Assembly: GCF_001612785.1 (NCBI RefSeq)
Contig: NZ_BDBC01000055.1
Coordinates: 42,339 to 106,338 of the forward strand
Reading direction: 5' to 3'
DNA from: Nocardia beijingensis NBRC 16342
GTDB lineage: Bacteria > Actinomycetota > Actinomycetes > Mycobacteriales > Mycobacteriaceae
DNA: 64,000 nucleotides
Part shown: positions 36,348 through 44,482 of the stretch, one piece after another
Position numbering within the stretch: position 1 is the first letter of the stretch
Layout: each line of letters begins with the position of its first letter
Notes under the pieces: generated by a model
What the model saw: the letters and a program-made list of their open reading frames with translations, nothing else
Database searches by the model: none
What the model was told of the DNA's origin: nothing
Translations under genes and position numbers: made by a program

Positions 36348-37793
36348 TCAGTCGGCGGTCGCGGCGGTCTCGCGGGTCAGGACGCGGTCGAGTTGCGCGG
36401 CGAACTCGTCCGCGGCGGTGCGGTAGCCGACGTGGTCGCCCGCGAACTCGACGAGGTCCAGGCCGAGTTCCTTCGCGAGTACGGCGTTCGGGAATCCGGG
36501 GAAGGTGTCTCGCGATTCGTGCCCGACGCCGAGCACCAGGCGGTCGGACGCCGCGCGCAACGCCGTCAGGTCCGGAGCGTAGCGGGGATATTGCCGCAGT
36601 TCGTGTTCCATCCAGAACAGCAGGTTCTGCTGGATCCTGGTGACCATCGCGGCGACTTCCGGCGGCAGCTGCTCGACCGGGGGAGGCGGTGTGGGCCGCA
36701 TGCCGATACCCGCCGTGAACTCGGCCATGGCGGCGGACGGCCCGTCGGTCCTGCTGCGCTCGTGGATGCCGTCCAGGAAGCTGAGCCACTTCTCGCCGTC
36801 GGGCAGCAGCGTGGCCAGCGGTGGTTCGTGGGCGACGAGCGTGCGCACCAATTCCGGCCGGGCGCGCAGCAATTCGAGCGCGACGATCGCTCCGGAACTG
36901 CTGCCGAGCACATGGGCGGGCTCGTCGGTGAGGTGGGTGAGCAGCGCCGCGGCGTCCGCGCCGTCGGTGACGATGCGATCGTGCGGCGGGCCGTCGAGGG
37001 GGCTGCGGGTGAAGCCGCGCCGGTCGTAGGCCACCACGGTGTAGCGGTCGGCGAGTCGTTCGGCGATGGCGTCGAAGCCTCCGGCGTCGCCGTTGCCGCC
37101 CGGGATGAGCAGCAACAGCGGGCCTGCGCCGCGGATCTCGTAGTAGAGGGTCGCGCCGGGCACGGCGAGGGTGTGCTGGGTCGGTACATCCATGGGAAAC
37201 GCTCCTGAGAGATGGGACAACTGGCGCAACGCCTCCCGGATGACCGGTAGCGCGGGAACGGGGGGATCGGCCTCGACCCATCGGTCGATGGCCACGCGCA
37301 GTGCTGCCGTGACGGCCCCGGCCACGACCTGCGGGAACATGTCGGCCTCGATCGCGCGGCCGGTGCGCTCGGCGATGGCTTCGGCCAGCGCGGCTTCGAT
37401 CACCGCCTGTGATCTACGGTATTCGCCCTGCAACGACGGCGCGCGGGTGATCAGGCGAACGCCGGCGGTCCAGGCGGAATCGGGTGGCTCGGCGTCGCGG
37501 AACTCCGCCAGCACGGCGTGGATCACCGCGGGCCACAGCGGTTCGGTGGCCGGTCGGGCGCGCAGGTCGTCCGCGATCCTGCGGGCCCGGTCCACCGCCA
37601 CCGAGCAGACGGCCTCGTACTTGCTCGCGAAGTAGTTGTTGAACGTGCGCGCGGAGACCCCGGCCGCCGCGGCGATGTCCTCGACGAGAACGTTGTCCAG
37701 CCCGCGCTCGACGGCCAGGCGCAGCGCCGCGAAACCGAGCGCCTCGCGGGTGGCGAGCTTCTTGCGCTCGCGCAGGCCGAGGACGAATGCCAC
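36348..37793 (-). CDS. TetR regulator fused to an alpha/beta-fold hydrolase
   Basis: 481 residues from a GTG at 37793. Residues 1-195: TetR protein with HTH NVLVEDIAAAAGVSARTFNN and YFASKYEAVCSVAV. From about residue 201: a complete hydrolase, MDVPTQHTLAVPGATLYYEI, oxyanion IPGGNGDAGG, nucleophile elbow GSSSGA, and a final AGDHVGYRT with the His. No stop separates them. An AGGAG lies 9 bases before the ATG at 37193 that begins the hydrolase, so a separate hydrolase may also be made from an internal start. The usual arrangement is two coupled genes, so this looks like a fusion by loss of the tetR stop. Confidence 0.8.
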   Translation of the reverse strand: MAFVLGLRERKKLATREALGFAALRLAVERGLDNVLVEDIAAAAGVSARTFNNYFASKYEAVCSVAVDRARRIADDLRARPATEPLWPAVIHAVLAEFRDAEPPDSAWTAGVRLITRAPSLQGEYRRSQAVIEAALAEAIAERTGRAIEADMFPQVVAGAVTAALRVAIDRWVEADPPVPALPVIREALRQLSHLSGAFPMDVPTQHTLAVPGATLYYEIRGAGPLLLLIPGGNGDAGGFDAIAERLADRYTVVAYDRRGFTRSPLDGPPHDRIVTDGADAAALLTHLTDEPAHVLGSSSGAIVALELLRARPELVRTLVAHEPPLATLLPDGEKWLSFLDGIHERSRTDGPSAAMAEFTAGIGMRPTPPPPVEQLPPEVAAMVTRIQQNLLFWMEHELRQYPRYAPDLTALRAASDRLVLGVGHESRDTFPGFPNAVLAKELGLDLVEFAGDHVGYRTAADEFAAQLDRVLTRETAATAD

Positions 37794-37811
37794 ACGTCCA
37801 CGGTAGCGAAA

Positions 37812-37828
37812 CTTGCGTGATGCGCAAG
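37812..37828. promoter_or_regulatory. TetR operator CTTGCG-TGATG-CGCAAG
   Basis: Perfect 6-base arms 19 bases before the GTG of the TetR-hydrolase fusion; a half site ATTGCGTGAT follows at once. Most likely the autoregulatory site of the fused TetR domain. Confidence 0.6.
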
Positions 37829-38073
37829 ATTGCGTGATCGGAAAAAATTGGGGGAGGGCGAGTTCGGTAGCTTGGCAAACCGGACCGGCCGTGGCAGCGA
37901 CGAACTGGCTGGCGACAGCAAATCTTCGCGCCGATCTGCGGCGTAGTCCGTGCAAGCCGAATCCCGCCTGGAGCAACCGCTATCGGCGATACGAGCCACG
38001 CAAGGAACGGTCGCCTCCTGGCACCTGGTGCGCTACGCCGATGATTGCCCGCCCGTCCGGGTCGTCGCCGGTC

Positions 38074-38568
38074 TCAGCTCGATTCGGAACCGATCCCGTC
38101 CAGCGCCCGGCGCACCGCATCGGCCGGGTCGGCCGCGCTCACCGTCGCCGCCACCGGCCACCCGTCCGCGTCGCGGATCTCCCAACCGCCCAGCGCGACA
38201 ACCGGTATGCCACCGCGCCGGCGAGCCAGCGCGACCTCCGACAGCGTGCCCCACGAACCGCCGATGACGATCACCGCGTCCGCCGACTCGACCAGGATCG
38301 CGTTGCGCGCCTCGCCCATGTTCGTGAACAGCACCGCCGACAACCCGGGACACACCGCGGCGCGGTCGGTGTCCGGCCGCACGCCGATCACCAGTCCATC
38401 GGCCGCGGCGGCGCCAGCGGCGACCGCGGCCATCACCCCGGACCCGCCGCCGCACAAGACGGTGACTCCCGCCCGCGCCAAGAGGCCGCCGACCGCACGC
38501 GCCCACTCCGCTTCCCGCCGAGTGCACTCCCTCGGCCCGCAGACCGCGACCTGCCGCACCGGCGTCAC
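38074..38568 (-). CDS. SLOG/LOG-like Rossmann-fold protein (TIGR00725 type)
   Basis: 164 residues. It has VAVCGPRECTRREAEWAR, the glycine-rich VLCGGGSGVMAAVAAGA at about 38-54, and VIVIGGSWGTLSEVALARRR at about 99-118, the nucleotide-binding PGGxGT-like motif of the LOG/SLOG superfamily, here GGSWGT. It may hydrolyse or sense a nucleotide. The ATG overlaps the stop of the upstream DUF72 gene (ATGA), so the two are one operon. It is not adjacent to the SLATT-like gene. Confidence 0.75.
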   Translation of the reverse strand: MTPVRQVAVCGPRECTRREAEWARAVGGLLARAGVTVLCGGGSGVMAAVAAGAAAADGLVIGVRPDTDRAAVCPGLSAVLFTNMGEARNAILVESADAVIVIGGSWGTLSEVALARRRGGIPVVALGGWEIRDADGWPVAATVSAADPADAVRRALDGIGSESS

Positions 38569-39407
38569 CGGTCCGATTCCGCCGGCCGTGGCGATACGAC
38601 CGACGCCAAGCGCTCCCGCAGCGCGATGGCATCGCGCGGCGCACGCACTTTCGCGTCATTGTCGAAATAGGTGTAGACGTCCAGCGTTCCGGCCCACGCG
38701 CGAATCTTCTCCGCCCACATGTCCAGACCCTCATCGGTGTATCCGCTGACGTAGAGCTCGTCGTGCCCGTGCAACCGTATGTAGACGAAGTCGGCGGTGA
38801 CCTCTTCCAGTAGCGGATACTTGCCCGCCGCGTCGGCGACGACGAGGGCCACGTTGTGGCGGCCGAGCAGATCGGTGAACGCCGGGGTCAGGAAGCTGTC
38901 GTGCCGGATCTCCATGGCATGCCGCAGCGGCCGGTCGGCGTCGGTGCTGGTGTACGCGGGATCGACGCGGTGATCGTGCCGACGAGCGATCTCCGCGGCC
39001 TGCTCGGTGCCGCGCGGCAGGCGGGACAAGAAGTCGTCCAGCACGTCGGCGTCGAAACGGAACGTCGGCGGCAGCTGCCACAGGATCGGCCCCAGCTTGG
39101 GTCCGAGCGCCAGCGGCCCGGAGGCCAGGAAGTTGGCCAGCAGATCGTCACCGTCGCGCAAGCGCTTCATGTGCGTGATGAATCGGCTGCCCTTCACCGC
39201 GAAGAGGAAATCGTCCGGCGTCTGCTCGGCCCACTTCTGATAGCTCGATGGGCGTTGCAGCGAGTAGAACGACCCGTTGATCTCCACGCTGTCGAGCTGT
39301 TCGGACAAATAGGTCAGCTCGCGCTTGTGCGCCAAGCCCTCCGGGTAGAACGTCCCACGCCAGGGCGGGTAGACCCAGCCCGACGTGCCGATCCTGATCT
39401 GGCCCAT
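38565..39407 (-). CDS. DUF72 domain-containing protein
   Basis: 280 residues, the full family length. The N terminus RIGTSGWVYPPWRGTFYPEG and the block QLDSVEINGSFYSLQRPSSY are the DUF72 signature; AVKGSRFITHMKRL and YTYFDNDAKVRAPRDA follow. The fold is a TIM barrel; its activity is unknown, though a role in nucleic acid or metal metabolism has been proposed for relatives. It overlaps the SLOG-like gene in an ATGA. Confidence 0.92.
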   Translation of the reverse strand: MGQIRIGTSGWVYPPWRGTFYPEGLAHKRELTYLSEQLDSVEINGSFYSLQRPSSYQKWAEQTPDDFLFAVKGSRFITHMKRLRDGDDLLANFLASGPLALGPKLGPILWQLPPTFRFDADVLDDFLSRLPRGTEQAAEIARRHDHRVDPAYTSTDADRPLRHAMEIRHDSFLTPAFTDLLGRHNVALVVADAAGKYPLLEEVTADFVYIRLHGHDELYVSGYTDEGLDMWAEKIRAWAGTLDVYTYFDNDAKVRAPRDAIALRERLASVVSPRPAESDR

Positions 39408-39428
39408 CTCTCCATGGTGGCAAACGCG

Positions 39429-40790
39429 CTACGCCGATGGCGTCCTCGCCGCCTTGCCGACCGGCCAGGCCACCGCCAGCGCCGCCAGGAACGACAGCAG
39501 CGACGCGCTCATCCACGCCTGCGCGGTGAAGTGCAAAGCCTGCCGGACCCGCTCCCAGAACTCGGTCCACACTCCGGCATCACCGGGATTGATCAGTTGA
39601 TACACCGCGAACCCGGCCAGCCACGCGAGCACCATGCCCCATCGCGCCGGCGCGTCGGGCGCGGTGTTCCACTCGCGGTGGCCGCGTAGGAAGAAGTCGG
39701 CGACCAGCACGCCGAGCAGGGGCACGAAGACCGAGCCGATGAGTCCGAGGAAGCCGAAATAGTCGGCCATGTCCAACCACAGGGCCGAGACCGTGATCAG
39801 CGCACCGAGGCCGATCGAGAGCGCCCTGCGGTCGACGCGCGGCGCGAGGTTCTGGATCGACACGGCGGTGGAGTACACATTGGCGAAGGATTGGTCCGCT
39901 TCGCGCAGTACGAAGACGAAGAAGAACAGCGCGCCGAGGTTCACTTGCAGAAACGGCGCGTACGGTCCGCCTTCGCCGGTCGCGAGCGCCAGCGCGAACA
40001 GGCCGAGGACGTAGGCGACGATCTGGGTGAGCGCGTACGCGCCGCCTGCCGCGCCGAACGCGGAGCGACCGGTGCGGGCGTGCCGGGTGTAGTCGGCGGC
40101 GACCGGCACCCAGGAGATCGAGACGGCCAAGGCGGCGTCGGTGGCGATCCAGAAGAGATTCCAGTCGACGCCGAACGGACCGCTTCCGCTCGGGCCCGGA
40201 TTCGCCCGCAGATCGGGCAGACCGGCGCGGAAGAACTGCGCGTAGAACCAGATCAGGGCGATCACGACACCGGCGGTCACGAACCTGCGCAGCAGACGGA
40301 CCGAGCCGAGCGGCCAGATCGTGAGCACGGTCGTGAGCCCGCCCGCGACCACGACGTAGAGCCAGTGCGGTCCGCCGCCGAACAGTTCACCGGCCGCGTC
40401 GCCGATGACGATCAGCTCGAACGTCCCCCAGCCGATCAATTGCGCGATGTTGAGCACGGTGGGCAGATAACTGAGTTTCGCGCCGAACAGCCCGCGCAGC
40501 AGCACCATCGCGGGTTGCCCGGTGCGGGCGCCGGTGAGCGCCGCCGCGCCGAGCATCAGCCCGCCGACCAGGGTGCCGAGGACGGTCGCCAGGATGCCCG
40601 CCGCGATCGAGATCCGCGCCGCGCCCGCGGCGTCCGGCGCGAGCACCGTGTACGCGCCGGAGAACGCGATGAGGCTGACGCCGAGATTGGCCCAGAACGC
40701 ACTCTGGTCCCAGAACGAGAGCACTTTGGGGGCGGGCTGGTCGAGGGTCAGCGGGGCTTCTCGCGCCGCGTTCGCGCGGGTCGACGACAT
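39429..40790 (-). CDS. cytX: Thiamine-precursor permease, NCS1 family (CytX-like)
   Basis: 453 residues, twelve predicted helices. NCS1 features include the helix 1 region FWDQSAFWANLGVSLIAFSG and ARTGQPAMVLLRGLFG. It is close to cytosine permeases, but a complete TPP riboswitch lies in its leader, so the substrate is most likely hydroxymethylpyrimidine or another thiamine precursor, as known for CytX. The role is salvage of the pyrimidine half of thiamine at the cytoplasmic membrane. The ATG is about 12 bases from the GGGAG that is part of the riboswitch. Confidence 0.88.
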   Translation of the reverse strand: MSSTRANAAREAPLTLDQPAPKVLSFWDQSAFWANLGVSLIAFSGAYTVLAPDAAGAARISIAAGILATVLGTLVGGLMLGAAALTGARTGQPAMVLLRGLFGAKLSYLPTVLNIAQLIGWGTFELIVIGDAAGELFGGGPHWLYVVVAGGLTTVLTIWPLGSVRLLRRFVTAGVVIALIWFYAQFFRAGLPDLRANPGPSGSGPFGVDWNLFWIATDAALAVSISWVPVAADYTRHARTGRSAFGAAGGAYALTQIVAYVLGLFALALATGEGGPYAPFLQVNLGALFFFVFVLREADQSFANVYSTAVSIQNLAPRVDRRALSIGLGALITVSALWLDMADYFGFLGLIGSVFVPLLGVLVADFFLRGHREWNTAPDAPARWGMVLAWLAGFAVYQLINPGDAGVWTEFWERVRQALHFTAQAWMSASLLSFLAALAVAWPVGKAARTPSA

Positions 40791-40798
40791 GACGGAAA

Positions 40799-40900
40799 CG
40801 CTCTCCCTACGCCGGCATTACCCGGACAGGTTCATGCGGTCGGCGACGCGTGCGGTTCGCCCTCTCAGCCCGGCCGTGCCCGAGCTCCCGCGGTGGGGTG
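40799..40900 (-). promoter_or_regulatory. TPP riboswitch (THI element)
   Basis: On the minus strand the leader contains GGGCTGAGAGGG (CTGAGA at 40868-40863), ACCTG (40831-40827) and TAATGCCGGCGTAGGGAG (40820-40803), the three conserved blocks of thiamine pyrophosphate aptamers, in order and with normal spacing. The flanking GAGCTC and GAGAGC can close the outer P1 stem. GGGAG near the 3' end is also the likely ribosome binding site of the permease, so TPP binding should block translation initiation. Confidence 0.93.
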
Positions 40901-41019
40901 ATTCCGGCGAATAGTACACCCGCGCCAGTTTTCGCGCGCCGGGAACGAGGGCACGACGGAGCGGGCGAGCGCGACCGCGCTGACCCGCTTTCGGGGCATC
41001 GACGATGTGCCGTGGCGGC

Positions 41020-41415
41020 TCAGCCCATGAGGAACGAGGCGGCGAACCACGCGAGCAGGACCAGCACCGCGCCGACCAACGCGCCGGGGAACATCGCGCG
41101 TCCCTGCCGGGCCGCCAGCACCGACAGCGCGGCGCCGAGGGCGAACCCGACGATGCCGCCGCCCACCATGATCCAGACGCCCGCGCTGGTGTCGACCCGG
41201 CATTCCGGCTTGGACGCGCAGATGCCGCCCGCCATCAGGAACCACGGCGCGAGGACCGTCGACATCGCGGCCAGCGTCGCGGGCAGGAACCACAACAGCG
41301 CGCTCACGACCAGATCCGCGGTGCGCGGCGGCTCGACGGCGCGGGTCTCGGGCTCGCGCGTCGGATAGCCGGAGGGGGTCGTGCCGTGGGACACCTGGTT
41401 GAGGTAACCGTGCAT
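41020..41415 (-). CDS. Membrane protein, unknown function
   Basis: 131 residues with about three or four helices after a 35-residue cytosolic head: LVVSALLWFLPATLAAMSTV, then VWIMVGGGIVGFALGAALSVL and MFPGALVGAVLVLLAWFAAS. A loop with ICASKPECR carries two Cys that may be disulfide-bonded outside the cell. I do not recognise a family. It lies between the riboswitch and the P450 region. Confidence 0.65.
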   Translation of the reverse strand: MHGYLNQVSHGTTPSGYPTREPETRAVEPPRTADLVVSALLWFLPATLAAMSTVLAPWFLMAGGICASKPECRVDTSAGVWIMVGGGIVGFALGAALSVLAARQGRAMFPGALVGAVLVLLAWFAASFLMG

Positions 41416-41887
41416 CGTGTCTCGCTATCGCTTGTCGGTGGAGTCGACCGGGCCGATGGAAGTTATACACCAGCCACCTGCACGTCGAAGTGCTTGTCTC
41501 CCCGCAGGATGCGGGCGAACGGCAGGCCCGCCGCCCCGGATCGGATGCGTCCGCCCACCCTGCCGCCGGTAGCGAACACGGAGCGCCACCGCGGGATTCG
41601 CGCGCACGGTGTCGCCGGGGCGCGCCTTTCGGGAGATCGTGGCCGGTCCGGGGCGGTGAGTCCTCGGCGATTTCGTCGCGGTGCGGAGGAGGTGGCCGCA
41701 TCGCCGCAGCTCGCGCGCCACTACCGATGCCCGCGAGCTACCTACGCGACGATCCTGTGTGTCGATCCGCTGCGCGGTCGGGACGATGCGTCGCAGTGGT
41801 GCGCCGTATGGGCCGAGCGCCGTCGCGACGATCCGCGCCGGGTGCGCCCGCGCTCGGTGCGAACGCTTCTACCGTGAGAGCGACGCG
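41416..41887. other. Divergent intergenic region before the P450 gene
   Basis: About 470 bases between the small membrane protein start and the P450 start. The frames that cross it translate to Arg-rich sequence without recognisable content. If the P450 began at the upstream ATG 41681, this region would hold an implausible 69-residue leader. Confidence 0.4.
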
Positions 41888-43144
41888 TTGACCACACCCC
41901 GAGACCTCGACCGCACCGCGGATGCCCCTGGCGCGCACCATGGTTCGCCCATCGGCCACGACGTCGAGCGCGTATCGCTGTATTCCCCGGAGTTCGCGGC
42001 CGATCCGCATCGCGCCTACCGCGACATGCGTGCCCGCTACGGTTCGATGGCGCCGGTCGAACTGGCGCAGGGCGTACCCGCGACCTTGGTGCTCAGCTAT
42101 CACACGGCGGTGCGAATCATGCACGATCCGGCGCGCTTTCCCGCCGACCCGCGCACCTGGCAGGCGAACGTGACCGCCGACTGCCCGGTGTTGCCGGTGC
42201 TGGAGTGGCGTCCCAACGCCATGCGCAGCACGGGGGAGGAACACGCGCGCTACCGCCAGGCGAACACCGCGAGCATCGACGCCGTCGACCTGCACGCCTT
42301 ACACGAGACGGTGGAGCGGATCGCGGTGCCGCTGATCAACACCTTCTGCGCGACGGGCAGCGCCGATCTCGTATCGCAGTACGCCTTACCGCTGGCCTTC
42401 GAGGTGATCAACGCCATGCTGGGCTGCCCGCCGGAGATCGGGAAGGAAGTCGCCGCCGCGACCCGCGCCGTGTTCGACGGAGTGGACGCGGAGGAGGGCA
42501 ACCGCCTGCTCGTCACCGCGCTGCTGCGGCTGCTCGAGCACAAGCGCGCCGAACCGGGCGCGGACATCACGACGCGGCTGCTGCGGCATCCGGCAGGCTT
42601 GGACGAGACGGAGGTGATCCACCAGCTCGTCGTGCTCTACGGGGCGGGGATCGAACCGCTGCAGAATCTGATCATCAACACCCTGGTGCTGATCCTCACC
42701 GACGCCCGGTTCGGCGGCGATGTCCTGGGCGGGAGCCTGTCGACCCGAGACGCGCTCGACGAGGTGCTGTTCACCGATCCGCCGATGGCGAATTTCTCGG
42801 TCACCTATCCGCGCCAGCCGATCCTGATCGATGATGTCTGGCTGCCTGCCCATCAGCCGGTCGTGATCAGTTTCGCGGCCTGCAACAACGATCCGGCGAT
42901 CAGCGGGCACGACCACAGCGGCAACCGATCGCATCTGGCGTGGGGCGCAGGCCCGCACGCGTGTCCGGCGCGCAGCGCGGCCTATCTGATCGGCCAGGAC
43001 GCGATCGACCAGTTGCTGGACGCGCTGCCGGAACTGCGGCCCGCCGTGCCGGTGCACGAATTGGTCTGGCGGCCAGGACCTTTCCACCGCGCTCTGACCG
43101 CGCTGCCGGTCGCTTTTCCCGCAACACCGCCCTGGCGGCCATAA
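41888..43144 (+). CDS. Cytochrome P450 with atypical K-helix and I-helix (CYP157-like)
   Basis: 418 residues from a TTG at 41888 (GAGAG 7 bases earlier), the usual P450 length. The heme loop LAWGAGPHACPARSAAYLI is intact with Cys359. The I-helix reads LYGAGIEPLQN, without the acid-Thr pair, and the K-helix reads DEVLFTDPP, so the ExxR Arg is replaced by Phe. These are the traits reported for CYP157-type P450s of Streptomyces conservons. Here no conservon genes (sensor kinase, roadblock, DUF742, GTPase) are adjacent; the neighbour is a flavin monooxygenase. It may be a specialised or non-oxidative P450. Confidence 0.8.
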   Translation: MTTPRDLDRTADAPGAHHGSPIGHDVERVSLYSPEFAADPHRAYRDMRARYGSMAPVELAQGVPATLVLSYHTAVRIMHDPARFPADPRTWQANVTADCPVLPVLEWRPNAMRSTGEEHARYRQANTASIDAVDLHALHETVERIAVPLINTFCATGSADLVSQYALPLAFEVINAMLGCPPEIGKEVAAATRAVFDGVDAEEGNRLLVTALLRLLEHKRAEPGADITTRLLRHPAGLDETEVIHQLVVLYGAGIEPLQNLIINTLVLILTDARFGGDVLGGSLSTRDALDEVLFTDPPMANFSVTYPRQPILIDDVWLPAHQPVVISFAACNNDPAISGHDHSGNRSHLAWGAGPHACPARSAAYLIGQDAIDQLLDALPELRPAVPVHELVWRPGPFHRALTALPVAFPATPPWRP

Positions 43145-43156
43145 GCGCGGAATCGG

Positions 43157-44359
43157 TCAGGACGGGGCGGTCGCCGCGAGCCGGGCGAGGTTCGCCGGCC
43201 GCGCGAAGGTGTTCGCGAAGGCGTCGGCCAGTGCCGTGTCGTGCTGGGCGGCCAGCATCATCTCGCGCATGCCGGGCGGCGGATCGAGCACCGTGGCCGT
43301 CCACCGCGCGGCGGGGTGGGCCACGGCCGTCAGCCACGGCGCGGCCGCCCACTCCATCCACGCGCGGTCGTAGGGGCCGTCGGGATCGTGCAGGATCGCC
43401 TCGCCGTAGCGGACCGCGCAGTGCACGGCGTTGTTGGCGCCCTGAGCGCCGCCCGGGTCCATCCGGCAGACGACGTCCCCTGCGCCCAGCACCGGCCTGC
43501 CCGACGGCAGGATGCCCACCGGACGGCGCATGACCGGAGTCACCGCGCCCACCAGCGTCGCCCCGGCATCGGTCGGCTCGGCGTGCCGGTACCGTTCGGC
43601 GATCTCGGCGGGCAAGTGCGCGTTCAGCAGTTCCCTGGCCTGCGCCCAGCGTCGCGCGGGCGTGCCGTGCTGCTCGAACACGTCCAGCGCACCGCCGGGC
43701 CGCGCCTCGAAAAGCAGCATCTCACAGCGGCGTTCCTGCCCCGGCCGTCCGGTCAGGCCGGGATAGGAGACCACCTCACCGTGCTCGGGCAGGGCGGTGT
43801 AGGAACCGAGGCCCTCCGGATCCGGCTCGACACCGTCGAGGTACAGCACCGCCAGCCGTCGCATCGGCGCGGCGTGCACCGGCCACGCCGCATCGGCCTC
43901 GAAACAGCCGGCCAGCTCACGACCCGCCCGGGTCACCACGGTCAGGTCGTGCTCGGCGGCGCGCTGGTCGAGTTCCGGTACCGAGAGTTCGGCGATGCGC
44001 AGATCACCGCCTTCGGCCAGGAACTCGCCGAGCCAGCGGGCGAACACCGTCCGCTGATCCACGCTCTGCGCCGGGCGGGTGAATCGGCCGGTCCAGGTGA
44101 CCACCACCGCGCGCTCGACGGCCATGGTGAACCGGATGCCCTCGATGTTCGGCGCGGTCGAGCGCCAGAAGCCGAGGCCGAGGTCCGATTCGAGATCGAG
44201 CGTCGGCGGGAATTTGACCTGGGTGCTGGTCACGGTGCCCGCGAGCACCGCTTCGGCATCGCGATCGGCGACCAGCGTCACCGACCGCCCGCCGCGCAGC
44301 AGACGGTGAGCGAGGGGTAAACCGCATTCGCCCGCCCCGAGTACCAGTATCCGTCCCAC
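43157..44359 (-). CDS. Styrene monooxygenase/indole oxygenase-like FAD protein (StyA-like)
   Basis: 400 residues from a GTG at 44359 with an excellent GGAAGGAG. It has the FAD motif ILVLGAGECGLPLAHRLL at the start, the late FAD-binding block CRMDPGGAQGANNAVHCAVR and closing VAHPAARWTATVLDPPPG. This resembles StyA-type epoxidases that take reduced FAD from a separate reductase (StyB), which is not in the window. It is convergent with the P450 (12-base gap) and divergent from the LuxR-type regulator, so it may be the regulator's target. Confidence 0.8.
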   Translation of the reverse strand: MGRILVLGAGECGLPLAHRLLRGGRSVTLVADRDAEAVLAGTVTSTQVKFPPTLDLESDLGLGFWRSTAPNIEGIRFTMAVERAVVVTWTGRFTRPAQSVDQRTVFARWLGEFLAEGGDLRIAELSVPELDQRAAEHDLTVVTRAGRELAGCFEADAAWPVHAAPMRRLAVLYLDGVEPDPEGLGSYTALPEHGEVVSYPGLTGRPGQERRCEMLLFEARPGGALDVFEQHGTPARRWAQARELLNAHLPAEIAERYRHAEPTDAGATLVGAVTPVMRRPVGILPSGRPVLGAGDVVCRMDPGGAQGANNAVHCAVRYGEAILHDPDGPYDRAWMEWAAAPWLTAVAHPAARWTATVLDPPPGMREMMLAAQHDTALADAFANTFARPANLARLAATAPS

Positions 44360-44482
44360 CGTCGTCTCCTTCCGATCGTGCGATCGACTGCCGCGCCAGC
44401 GCAATCGTCCGCGTATAGGTGGGTCGCGCACATCGGTAGAGACTCGGGAATCGCGGGAGCGACCCGACTACGCTGCCCTGCT

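Noticed and set aside
36272..38568. SLATT-like protein and SLOG-like protein as one SLATT-SLOG defence system
   Set aside because: A TetR-hydrolase gene lies between them, and the SLOG-like gene is coupled to DUF72, a common housekeeping arrangement. The link is not supported by position.
41888..44359. A Streptomyces-type conservon around the P450
   Set aside because: No sensor kinase, roadblock, DUF742 or small GTPase gene is adjacent.
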